Below are positions 1-5,673 of a stretch of DNA of 5,805 nt, one piece after another. The DNA lies in NCBI GenBank assembly GCA_023145395.1, contig JAGLDW010000070.1, positions 1 to 5,805 of the forward strand. The letters run 5' to 3'. Every line of letters begins with the position of its first letter. Position 1 is the stretch's first letter. The translations under genes and the position numbers were made by a program. Below the pieces are notes generated by a model that was not told the origin of the DNA, did not search any database, and saw nothing but the letters and a program-made list of their open reading frames with translations. The stretch is from Lentisphaeria bacterium (GTDB lineage Bacteria; Verrucomicrobiota; Lentisphaeria; Oligosphaerales; Lenti-02).

Positions 1-520
1 CATCGCACAGCTTGGCTCGAACCGGGTTCATCTCGATGTACTGGATGCATGCCCACAGCGCATCTTTTCCCTCGATGAGTACGTTCTTGTACCGGCCGGC
101 CCACAGCGTCCCTCGCCGCTGCTTCTTTCGCGTGCTGTTGAACCAAGTCGTGAAGCTCTGCTGCAAATCCTTGGCGAACTGGCTGATGTCGCGCATGCGC
201 CGGCCCAGCCGCTCGCAAACACCAGGGTCGTCCCAGTTGGGTTCGGCACGCAGGGAGCCGTAGTAGGCGCGGAAGCGTTTCCGCATCTCATCGATACCGG
301 GAAGCTCCGGATAGGTCGCACAGACCGCATGCCAATGGTTGCCCATAACCACCAGTGAGAGGATTTCGATGGTATAGAACCGGGCCAGCTTCTGAGCGCG
401 CCGGATGAAATATTCCTTTTCCATGTCGCCAAAGGGGAAATATCCCGGCTCCCCGGCCACGCGGTTCAGGATGTGGTAATATGAAAGCTCCCGATCGTGC
501 CGAATCCGTGCAGTACGCAT
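1..520 (-). CDS. IS200-like / REP-associated transposase (Y1_Tnp family), partial, C-terminus outside window
   Basis: Translating the minus strand from the ATG at 520 gives 173 residues with no stop up to the window edge. It begins MRTARIRHDRELSYYHILNR, the usual start of IS200/RAYT-type single-strand transposases. These enzymes cut and join single-stranded DNA at hairpin ends. The HUH metal-binding motif is seen as N61-H62-W63-H64. The conserved late block runs about 123-150 (FTTWFN, then RRGTLWAGRYKNVLIEG), followed by IQYIEMNPVRA at 159-169, a signature of this family. A GGAG ribosome binding site lies at 528-531, seven bases before the ATG, and supports the start. Oddity: where many relatives carry a YxxYFN-type segment with the nucleophilic tyrosine, this one reads S122-F-T-T-W-F-N, with no tyrosine. 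It may be inactive, belong to a subfamily with a relocated tyrosine, or use a nearby residue such as Y144. The family call is firm; activity is unknown. Confidence 0.9.
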   Translation of the reverse strand, partial: MRTARIRHDRELSYYHILNRVAGEPGYFPFGDMEKEYFIRRAQKLARFYTIEILSLVVMGNHWHAVCATYPELPGIDEMRKRFRAYYGSLRAEPNWDDPGVCERLGRRMRDISQFAKDLQQSFTTWFNSTRKKQRRGTLWAGRYKNVLIEGKDALWACIQYIEMNPVRAKLCD

Positions 521-657
521 TGTTCCGCTCCGTTGCATTGAGATCCCGCAGACTTGAAGTGTCAAGCACGATAACGCAGGCTACTATCTAATATACTAAC
601 ACCTGGCATACAAAAAGGCAAGCGGTGGGTATTAAAAAAGAGCCTGTCCCCTCCTGC
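1..657 (-). mobile_element. IS200/RAYT-type element, partial, inserted into or replacing the 5' half of uxaC
   Basis: The element is inferred from the transposase gene plus about 135 non-coding bases upstream of it, which end where uxaC homology begins at roughly 655-661. The non-coding part (521-657) holds a small hairpin (CTTGA 553-557 / TCAAG 562-566), an AT-rich stretch around 585-600, and the motif AAAAAAGAGCCTGTCCCC near 634-651. GGGGACAGGCTC-like sequences are, from memory, often seen beside IS200/RAYT-type genes. The left end is outside the window. The exact right boundary is uncertain by about 30 bp because the family makes no target-site duplication. Confidence 0.45.
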
Positions 658-1257
658 TCTCGGCAGGACAAAGAGCTGACGCAAGCGGAAACCGTAGCCT
701 ACATGTCCTACGTCATGAACGAAGTCGCCGAAATGGATGCCGCCAAGGACTGGGTGTTTCAGATTCACATCGGCGCCGTTCGCGATGTTCGCACTGTGCT
801 GTACGACACGTTGGGCCCGGACACGGGAGGCGACATCTCCGACCATCTCACCGACATCGTCACCCCGCTGGCGCCCCTGCTCAACCGCTTCGACGACCGG
901 TTGAAGGTGGTGCTCTACAATCTGAACCCCATCCACAATGGGACACTCTGCCACCTGACGCGGGCATTCGGCGAGAAGGTGAGTCTTGGCCTGGCCTGGT
1001 GGCTGAACGACAGCCCCATAGGCATGAAGCGGCAACTCGAGTATGTGGGCACCGTGGATGTGCTGGCGAACCTGGCCGGCATGGTCAGCGACTCCCGCAA
1101 GATCCTGTCCTACGGCTCACGCCACGAGATGTTCCGGCGCGTTCTCAGCGACGTTGTGGGCGCCATGGTGGAGAAGGGGCAGATGCCTCCGCATCTCGCC
1201 GGACGGCTCGTGCGCTCGCTCTCCTATGACCGGCCGAAGGAGCTTTTCGGTTTCTAG
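625..1257 (+). pseudogene. uxaC: Glucuronate isomerase, 5'-truncated remnant (C-terminal ~200 residues)
   Basis: The open frame encodes 210 residues from a GTG at 625, with a weak AAGG six bases upstream; uxaC-like sequence starts near residue 12-16. UxaC interconverts D-glucuronate and D-fructuronate (or galacturonate and tagaturonate) at the start of cytoplasmic hexuronate catabolism. Recognisable family blocks are DWVFQIHIGAVRD (42-54), LGPDTGGD (63-70), VVLYNLNP (95-102), LAWWLND (123-129) and DSRKILSYGSRHEMFRR (156-172). Full-length UxaC is about 470 residues, so about 270 are missing, including the N-terminal HxH metal-binding region of this amidohydrolase-fold enzyme. A remnant without it should not be active. 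The first ~11 residues are encoded by sequence that looks like transposon end rather than uxaC. The remaining reading frame is intact, which suggests recent truncation or an expressed fragment. A start further upstream is blocked by a TAA at 589-591. Confidence 0.88.
652..668. repeat. 6-bp perfect hairpin at the transposon/uxaC junction
   Basis: TCCTGC (652-657) pairs perfectly with GCAGGA (663-668) around a five-base loop, TCTCG. It directly follows the GAGCCTGTCCCC motif and lies at the point where uxaC homology starts. IS200-type transposases recognise such subterminal hairpins, so it may be the element's end. The right arm also encodes R-Q-D in the uxaC frame and may be native, in which case the pairing is coincidental. 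Confidence 0.35.
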
Positions 1258-1382
1258 AGGCCGCGTCAAGAACAAACGTGTACATGGTGGCGAAGTTTGA
1301 CGGCGAATGCTATTGGTAATGCCGTCGGCGGAGCGTAACAGATCGTCCCGTTTTGAATGCAACCAGCAGGGAGCGGCATAGC
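1258..1382 (+). other. Intergenic leader upstream of the thymidylate synthase-like gene
   Basis: This 125-bp gap probably carries the promoter for the two downstream genes. A TTGACG hexamer lies at 1297-1302, but no good -10 box is seen 16-18 bases later (TGCCGT at 1320-1325), so no promoter is called. CGTCAA (1264-1269) and TTGACG (1297-1302) are inverted copies with a 27-base spacer, too loose for a terminator and possibly chance. There is no obvious terminator after the uxaC remnant, so read-through is possible. Confidence 0.3.
1368..1373 (+). promoter_or_regulatory. Ribosome binding site of the thymidylate synthase-like gene
   Basis: AGGGAG sits nine bases before the ATG at 1383. It favours this start over the in-frame TTG at 1353, which lies upstream of the site. 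Confidence 0.7.
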
Positions 1383-2225
1383 ATGAGTGGAATTCCGGTA
1401 TTGACCGCACGTGGCACGGGCATCGCGGAGGCATGGGAAAACTCGCTTGTCGAGCTGAATGCGAAGGGCTGCGACATCAAGACGATGTACGACAAGGCGG
1501 AGGATCCTCCAAGCAAAGACGCCACGATGATGATCACCATCGACGATCCGCTGGCAGAGCCCATGATTCACAAGGATTTTCCAGGTGGGCTCGAGGATTT
1601 GGAGGAGTACTCGATGGAGGTGGTGGAGGGTATCAAGAACCACTTGGTTCGCGACCAGAATGATCCGGAGGACACTCGCTGGGAATACACCTACAACGAG
1701 AGATTGTTCGCCTACAAGATGCCCGGTCTGGCCGGCCAGGTGTACGACCAGATCGACATGGTGGCCGAGAAATTGGCAGAGACTCCCTACACGCGCCGCG
1801 CCCAGGCCATCACTTGGAAGGTGTGGGAGGACAACAGTTGCTACGACCCGGCCTGTTTGCAGAGCATCTGGTGCCGCATCACGGAGGAGGATGGATGTTC
1901 CGTGATGAGCACCAACATCCGCTTCCGCTCGAACGACGCGTACAAGGCCGCGTTCATGAACATGTACGCGCTGGTGCAGTTGCAGCGGCTCATCGCGGAA
2001 AAAATCGAGGAGAAGAGCGGCAAGCCCGTCAAACTGGGGCGGTACGTGCATTTGGCTGACAGCTACCATATCTACGGCTCGTATTTCTCCGAGTTCGAGC
2101 AGCGCTTTCTGGGGGGTCTGAAGCGCAGATCCTTCGAGGAGCGCACATTCCGCTACGACGATGTCAAGGACATTATGAAAGAAGCCCGCCCAAAGATCCT
2201 GGAGAAGGTAAAAGGCATGCACTGA
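1383..2225 (+). CDS. Thymidylate synthase-family protein, methanogen/archaeal-like type
   Basis: The product is 280 residues (E. coli ThyA has 264). The family methylates dUMP to dTMP with methylene-tetrahydrofolate, or hydroxymethylates pyrimidine nucleotides, in the cytoplasm. Motifs align in order with ThyA: the phosphate-binding pair R138-R139 (YTRRAQAITW); the catalytic cysteine C158 in DPACLQ (ThyA PPCH); R182-S183 and D185 in RFRSNDAYKA (ThyA RSAD); N193, in the position of the base-recognising Asn; and D226 with HIY at 229-231 (ThyA GDAHIY). The N-terminal half (DPPSKDATMM, FPGGLEDLEEY, WEYTYNERLF) does not look like ordinary bacterial ThyA but resembles the annotated methanogen-type synthases. 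The usual C-terminal PVAI-like tail that closes over folate is absent; the protein ends KVKGMH. The retained Asn, rather than Asp, argues for dUMP over dCMP. The Gfo/Idh gene follows by 45 bp, suggesting one operon. The superfamily is sure; exact substrate and cofactor are not. Confidence 0.85.
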   Translation: MSGIPVLTARGTGIAEAWENSLVELNAKGCDIKTMYDKAEDPPSKDATMMITIDDPLAEPMIHKDFPGGLEDLEEYSMEVVEGIKNHLVRDQNDPEDTRWEYTYNERLFAYKMPGLAGQVYDQIDMVAEKLAETPYTRRAQAITWKVWEDNSCYDPACLQSIWCRITEEDGCSVMSTNIRFRSNDAYKAAFMNMYALVQLQRLIAEKIEEKSGKPVKLGRYVHLADSYHIYGSYFSEFEQRFLGGLKRRSFEERTFRYDDVKDIMKEARPKILEKVKGMH

Positions 2226-2257
2226 GTTCAATGTGAGATTTCTGTACTACTCAACAT

Positions 2258-2262
2258 GGAGG
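2258..2262 (+). promoter_or_regulatory. Ribosome binding site of the Gfo/Idh/MocA gene
   Basis: GGAGG lies eight bases before the ATG at 2271. An upstream in-frame ATG at 2256 overlaps this Shine-Dalgarno sequence, which makes 2271 the likely start. Confidence 0.8.
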
Positions 2263-2270
2263 ATCGAGCG

Positions 2271-3314
2271 ATGAAAGAACTGAAGGTTGGACTGGTTGGA
2301 CTGGGATGGGTTGCCGGAGCGCATATCGGCACGTACAAGGAGATCGAGGGGGTCGAGGTGGTGGCCGTTTGCGAAAAGCGCCCGACGACGGCTGCTGAAC
2401 TTGAGGCCACGCACGGGATCCAGGCGAAGATCTACACCGACTATGAGGCGATGCTGGCGGATCCGGAGCTGGATCTGGACATCATCGACATCTGCACACC
2501 GAACAAATTCCACCGCGACCAGGCCGTCGCCGCCGCAAAGGCGGGTAAGAACATCTTTCTCGAGAAGCCCATCGCCCTGAACTACGAGGATGCAAAGGCC
2601 ATCCGCGAGGCGATTCAAGAAGCGGGCGTCAAAGCCTGCGTGGGACTCGAGTGTCGCTTCAGCAAGCAGTTTCTGCTGATGAAATCGGTCATCGACGCGG
2701 GGCTCCTCGGCGATCTGCACTATGGCGAGATCGACTACTACCACGGCATCGGCCCCTGGTATGGACAATACGAGTGGAACGTGAAGGAGGACTGCGGCGG
2801 AAGCGCGCTTCTGAGTGCCGGATGCCACTCGCTCGACGCTCTGCTCCTCGCCATGGACGACGAGGTCGAGGAAGTCACAAGCTACGGCTGCAAGAGTACG
2901 AATCCCTGCTTCAAAGAGTATGAATACGATCCAACCACAGTGACGATTCTGCGCTTCAAGAGCGGCAAAACGGGAAAAGTGACGGCGTCGATCGACTGCA
3001 TGCAGCCCTACTACTTCCACTGCCATCTTGTGGGCAGCGAAGGCAGCATGATGGACAACAAGTTCTACTCCGCAAAGCTCACGGGCATGGTCAAGGAGAG
3101 GTGGAGCACGCTGGAGACGGCCATGGTGGATTCCGGCGATGTCACCGACCACCCCTATGCGCCCCAGTTCCAGGCGTTTGCCGACAGTATCAGAACCGAC
3201 ACCGTGATGCCGCTGACGGACTTCGACACCGCCTTTGAGACGTTCCGCGTCGTCTACGCCGCGGACCTCTCCAACAAGCTGGGACGCCCGGTCAAACTAT
3301 CGGAACTGAGCTGA
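2271..3314 (+). CDS. Gfo/Idh/MocA family NAD(P)-dependent oxidoreductase
   Basis: The product is 347 residues, a normal family length. It starts with a Rossmann fold: GLVGLGWVAGAH at 7-18 carries the GxGxxA nucleotide-binding pattern. The acidic/charged end of beta-2 follows (VAVCEKRP, 31-38), then DIICTPNKFHRDQAV-like sequence at 71-86 and the hallmark E98-K99-P100, whose lysine is usually catalytic. The C-terminal alpha/beta domain has GGSALLSAGCHSLDALL at 176-192; H186 is the expected active-site histidine. No signal peptide is seen, so it is cytoplasmic, unlike the Tat-exported members common in Planctomycetes. Members oxidise or reduce sugars, inositols, sugar acids or related cyclic alcohols; the substrate cannot be read from sequence. 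It lies 45 bp after the thymidylate synthase-like gene on the same strand and ends just before a terminator hairpin, so the pair is probably co-transcribed. The uxaC remnant upstream hints at a sugar-acid context. Confidence 0.93.
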   Translation: MKELKVGLVGLGWVAGAHIGTYKEIEGVEVVAVCEKRPTTAAELEATHGIQAKIYTDYEAMLADPELDLDIIDICTPNKFHRDQAVAAAKAGKNIFLEKPIALNYEDAKAIREAIQEAGVKACVGLECRFSKQFLLMKSVIDAGLLGDLHYGEIDYYHGIGPWYGQYEWNVKEDCGGSALLSAGCHSLDALLLAMDDEVEEVTSYGCKSTNPCFKEYEYDPTTVTILRFKSGKTGKVTASIDCMQPYYFHCHLVGSEGSMMDNKFYSAKLTGMVKERWSTLETAMVDSGDVTDHPYAPQFQAFADSIRTDTVMPLTDFDTAFETFRVVYAADLSNKLGRPVKLSELS

Positions 3315-3333
3315 CAAGGTTCCCGAAGAAGAG

Positions 3334-3382
3334 GCCGGACCTGTCGAACAAGTCAAGACAGGTCCGGCAGTCCACTGTTTTT
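3334..3382 (+). terminator. Intrinsic terminator between convergent genes, possibly bidirectional
   Basis: GCCGGACCTGTC (3334-3345) and GACAGGTCCGGC (3357-3368) form a perfect 12-bp stem with an 11-base loop. A TTTTT run follows at 3378-3382, nine bases after the stem, further than in a classical terminator. It starts 20 bp after the dehydrogenase stop. On the minus strand the stem is preceded by AAAAA and followed by a pyrimidine-rich CTCTTCTTC, so it may also end the URO-D-like transcript. Confidence 0.7.
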
Positions 3383-3401
3383 CCCTCGATCATCCGCCGT
3401 C

Positions 3402-4508
3402 CTACCGTGGATTGACGTTGGTGGTGCCCAGCACGACCTCACGCAGTTGCGCCATGAAGTCCCGGTACTGCTCCCAACTGGTATGGGATTGGACGAAGTG
3501 GTCGGGGCCGGGGATGAACCGTCCTTTGCGGATCAGCTTTTCGGCACGCCGCATCTCGGCCAAAACCGCCTCCTCCCCTTCGGCCATTGCTTCCTTCTTG
3601 AGCCCGCCGATGGCCGCCATGCCAGGAAGCTCGTCTCGGAGAGCGGCCAAGTCGTTGCCGGCGAGGATTTCGAAGGGATACATCGCGTTCACACCAGCCT
3701 CGAACATCCACTTGGCCAGTTTCATGATATTGCCATCCGAATCAACGAGCACAATGGGAATGGCGTGGGCGTCGGCAAACGCCCGGATCCGCCGGTAGTT
3801 GGGCGCCATGAACTCGTGAAACATGTCCGGTGAGATGATGGATCCATTCTTGGAGCACATGTCCTCCCAGCATTCGATGAGATCGAACTGGATGTCCGGC
3901 ACCATCTTCTCCCAAACGCGGATGGCGAAGCTGGTGTACGTGTCCATGATGTCGTGGACCAGTTCAGGATCGTCGTAGAAGGCAAAGGCGAGCGCCTCAT
4001 CGCCCATGAGCACACGGGGGAACCCGTAGACGCCGCGGTGCGAGAGTTGCAGAGGCCAGTCGCGGTTGCGGTAGCGGGTCACGTGCTCGGCCCAGTTGTC
4101 GGGGAAGCGCGTCGGGTCATCGGGGTCGAGGAACTGAGTCTTGATGCGTTCCCAGTCGGCGCGGCATTTGACGGGAAACTCAATGGTCTGGTGGTGAAAA
4201 TCATTTCCTTTGAGATAAAGCTTAACCATCCCATCTGCTCGTCGCAGCGTGCGGGTTGTCTCATCCTCGGCAATGATCTCCCAACCGTGCATGCAGGAGA
4301 CATCCATGTTGACGGGGGTTGTGTCCCAGCCCCTGTGAGTGCCTTCGAACTGGCAGACTTGGTCGATCTTTTCGCCAAGTCCGGGATTAGCCGCCTCCCA
4401 GGATGGAAGTACGGAGTTAGTGCCCCCGAACACTTTCATGAAGGGAACCCGGCTGACTGACTGGCCAGTCAGTGTTCGCACAAAACGCTCTCGTGTGTTC
4501 ATGGTCAT
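3402..4508 (-). CDS. Uroporphyrinogen decarboxylase-like (URO-D domain) protein, not HemE
   Basis: The product is 368 residues with a URO-D TIM-barrel pattern. It opens with MNTRERFVRTLTGQSVSRVPF, like other URO-D-like proteins (TxRERxxxxLxG...DRVPF). Later blocks are FDLIECWEDMCSKNG (208-222), ISPDMFHEFMAPNYRRI (225-241), VDSDGNI (255-261), MYPFEILAGNDLAALR (276-291) and GRFIPGPDHFVQSHTSWEQY (329-348). The HemE N-terminal PxWxMRQAGR substrate motif is missing, so heme synthesis is unlikely. The family also includes the methyltransferases MtaA/MtbA, which bind zinc through HxC and a later Cys; here the equivalent position reads VDSDGN and no such Cys set is visible. Large sets of these paralogs occur in PVC and Hydrogenedentes genomes, often near sugar catabolism genes, with unproven roles. 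The start is ambiguous: AGGAG (4513-4517) is four bases from the ATG at 4508 and ten from the in-frame ATG at 4502. Fold confident, function unknown. Confidence 0.88.
   Translation of the reverse strand: MTMNTRERFVRTLTGQSVSRVPFMKVFGGTNSVLPSWEAANPGLGEKIDQVCQFEGTHRGWDTTPVNMDVSCMHGWEIIAEDETTRTLRRADGMVKLYLKGNDFHHQTIEFPVKCRADWERIKTQFLDPDDPTRFPDNWAEHVTRYRNRDWPLQLSHRGVYGFPRVLMGDEALAFAFYDDPELVHDIMDTYTSFAIRVWEKMVPDIQFDLIECWEDMCSKNGSIISPDMFHEFMAPNYRRIRAFADAHAIPIVLVDSDGNIMKLAKWMFEAGVNAMYPFEILAGNDLAALRDELPGMAAIGGLKKEAMAEGEEAVLAEMRRAEKLIRKGRFIPGPDHFVQSHTSWEQYRDFMAQLREVVLGTTNVNPR
4456..4473. repeat. Perfect 18-bp palindrome within the 5' coding end of the URO-D-like gene
   Basis: ACTGACTGGCCAGTCAGT is fully self-complementary. 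It covers codons for about residues 12-18 (TLTGQSV) of the URO-D-like protein. It could bind a dimeric regulator or form a hairpin or cruciform near the translation start, or be a by-product of codon choice. Confidence 0.5.
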
Positions 4509-4663
4509 CTGGCTCCTATGGGGTCACCGCTGTCGCGACAAGTGGAATTCACGGGTGCATGCCAAACTTGAGATTGGTCCCATAAAGGAACCTCCGCACT
4601 GGCTTCCTGTCAATGTGAGTGAAGTGGAAAAGTGAAGAATCTCCGTGGAACACCGGGAAAGCG
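4509..4663. promoter_or_regulatory. Divergent intergenic region between the URO-D-like and CDF genes
   Basis: This 155-bp stretch must hold start signals for both genes. On the minus strand a TTGACA hexamer lies at 4608-4613, but the best downstream hexamers (TTCCTT at 4585-4590, TATGGG at 4579-4584) are poor in sequence or spacing. A perfect 10-bp palindrome, TGTCGCGACA, at 4531-4540 is 22 bp upstream of the URO-D-like start and is a candidate operator. No convincing plus-strand promoter is seen. Confidence 0.4.
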
Positions 4664-5557
4664 ATGACAAACCCCGAGGAACACAATCAAATCCGACGCG
4701 TGACCTTTGTGGGCATGGCGATCAACGTCCTGCTTGCGGCTGTGAAGATTACCGTGGGCGTGCTCAGCCGGAGTCAGGCGCTGGTGGCGGATGGAATCCA
4801 CAGTGTCTCGGATTTGGCCACCGATTTGGCTGTTCTTTTTGGTGCCGCCTACTGGCTTGAGCCTGCCGATCGGGAGCATCCCTACGGGCACCGGCGCATC
4901 GAAACCATCGTGAGCGCCAGCATCGGCATTGCACTTGGAGTCGTCGCATTCGGCATCGGTTGGAATGCTGTGCGTACTCTTCACAACAGCGGCGGGGGAA
5001 GCAGCCCTGGATGGTGGGCGTTTGCCGTCGCCCTCCTCTCCTTCCTTGTCAAAGAGGCGTTGTTTCAATGGACGGCTCGCGTCGGAAAGCGGCTGCATTC
5101 CAGAGCAGTGATCTCGAATGCGTGGCACCACCGGTCGGACGCTCTGAGTTCACTGCCCGTGGCAGTCGCGGTGCTGGGCACGCATCTAGTGCCTCGGCTC
5201 ATCTGGCTCGATCAGATTGCCGCAGTATTGGTTTCCGCCATGCTGCTTGGCGCCGCTTGGCGCATCGTCTGGCCCAACCTGCGGGAGCTGATCGAGTCGG
5301 CGGCGGACGAGGAGACGGAGAAGCGCATCATGGTGCTGGCGCTCCGGGACGAGCGAGTCAAAGAGGCGCATGCGCTACGGACTCGCTATGTTGGGGGAAT
5401 GATTCACGTGGATATGCACTTGCTGGTGGATCCCGCCATCACGGTGGAGATGGCGCACCACATCGCCACCGATGTGCAGAACTGCCTTCTCGACAGCGCG
5501 GAGCGCATCGCGGATGTGCTTGTGCACGTGGAGCCATGGGAGCCTGAGGACGACTAG
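4664..5557 (+). CDS. Cation diffusion facilitator (CDF) family metal transporter
   Basis: The product is 297 residues with about six membrane helices (roughly 13-35, 39-63, 82-104, 115-135, 147-172, 177-203) and a cytoplasmic C-terminal domain (about 205-297), the standard CDF layout. CDFs export Zn, Fe, Mn, Co or Cd from the cytoplasm by proton antiport. The transmembrane metal site is visible as H46xxxD50 in helix 2 (ADGIHSVSD) and H155xxxD159 in helix 5 (AWHHRSDALSS). This HD-HD set is commonly linked to zinc; E. coli YiiP has DD-HD. The short loop EHPYGHRRIET (71-81) is a family hallmark. The C-terminal domain carries the usual histidine-rich strands (HALRTRYVGGMIHVDMHLLVDP, then VLVHVEPWEP), including H248, D250, H252, H265 and H288. 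The ATG at 4664 is preferred, preceded by a modest GGGAAA at 4655-4660; an in-frame GTG at 4619 has no ribosome binding site. No link with its neighbours is evident. Confidence 0.94.
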   Translation: MTNPEEHNQIRRVTFVGMAINVLLAAVKITVGVLSRSQALVADGIHSVSDLATDLAVLFGAAYWLEPADREHPYGHRRIETIVSASIGIALGVVAFGIGWNAVRTLHNSGGGSSPGWWAFAVALLSFLVKEALFQWTARVGKRLHSRAVISNAWHHRSDALSSLPVAVAVLGTHLVPRLIWLDQIAAVLVSAMLLGAAWRIVWPNLRELIESAADEETEKRIMVLALRDERVKEAHALRTRYVGGMIHVDMHLLVDPAITVEMAHHIATDVQNCLLDSAERIADVLVHVEPWEPEDD

Positions 5558-5581
5558 AACACTACTTGGTCACGGCAAATC

Positions 5582-5670
5582 GCCCCAGTCTCAGTGGTGC
5601 GGGACGTCCCCGGACCGCGAGTTCCAACGGGACGTCTTCGGTCCCGGAGGTCCCGAGCCACTTTCTGGGC
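5582..5670. repeat. ~89-nt imperfect palindrome downstream of the CDF gene
   Basis: Four nested arm pairs fold into one long hairpin: CCCAG 5584-5588 / CTGGG 5665-5669; AGTGG 5593-5597 / CCACT 5658-5662; CGGGAC 5600-5605 / GTCCCG 5650-5655; CCGGACCG 5610-5617 / CGGTCCCGG 5639-5647 (one bulged C). The tip can pair further as GTTCC 5621-5625 / GGGAC 5629-5633. Short internal loops separate the arms. CGGGACGTC occurs twice (5600-5608 and 5628-5636), so alternative folds exist. It begins 25 bp after the CDF stop and is followed by TTTT at 5674-5677, so it may help end transcription, but its size is more like a mobile palindromic repeat or structured RNA. Confidence 0.6.
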
Positions 5671-5673
5671 ATG

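Noticed and set aside
536..565. TTGACA (minus strand, 560-565) with CTCAAT 17 bases on, as a transposase promoter
   Set aside because: The -10 match is weak, and the start of transcription would fall on the ribosome binding site at 528-531.
28..569. Minus-strand frames of 134 and 93 residues across the transposase region
   Set aside because: They are the two other frames of the transposase; the frame from the ATG at 520 gives the HUH motif and MNPVRA block without a frameshift.
592..597. TATACT as a plus-strand -10 box for the uxaC remnant
   Set aside because: No -35-like hexamer lies 16-18 bases upstream, and the sequence is in an AT-rich patch where such matches are frequent.
1266..2231. 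Long minus-strand frame (321 residues) opposite the thymidylate synthase-like gene
   Set aside because: It mirrors the real gene's codon structure, has no recognisable domain, and the plus strand has clear catalytic motifs and a ribosome binding site.
2247..3152. Long minus-strand frame (301 residues) opposite the Gfo/Idh/MocA gene
   Set aside because: It is an antisense shadow; the plus strand carries GxGxxA, EKP and the active-site histidine motif.
1383..3314. A phage-type DNA hypermodification or defence cassette built on the thymidylate synthase-like gene
   Set aside because: The base-recognising Asn of dUMP enzymes is kept, and no kinase, glycosyltransferase, nuclease or phage gene is nearby.
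3402..4508. Annotation as HemE, uroporphyrinogen decarboxylase of heme synthesis
   Set aside because: The N-terminal MRQAGR motif and other porphyrin-binding features are missing; only the fold-level similarity is supported.
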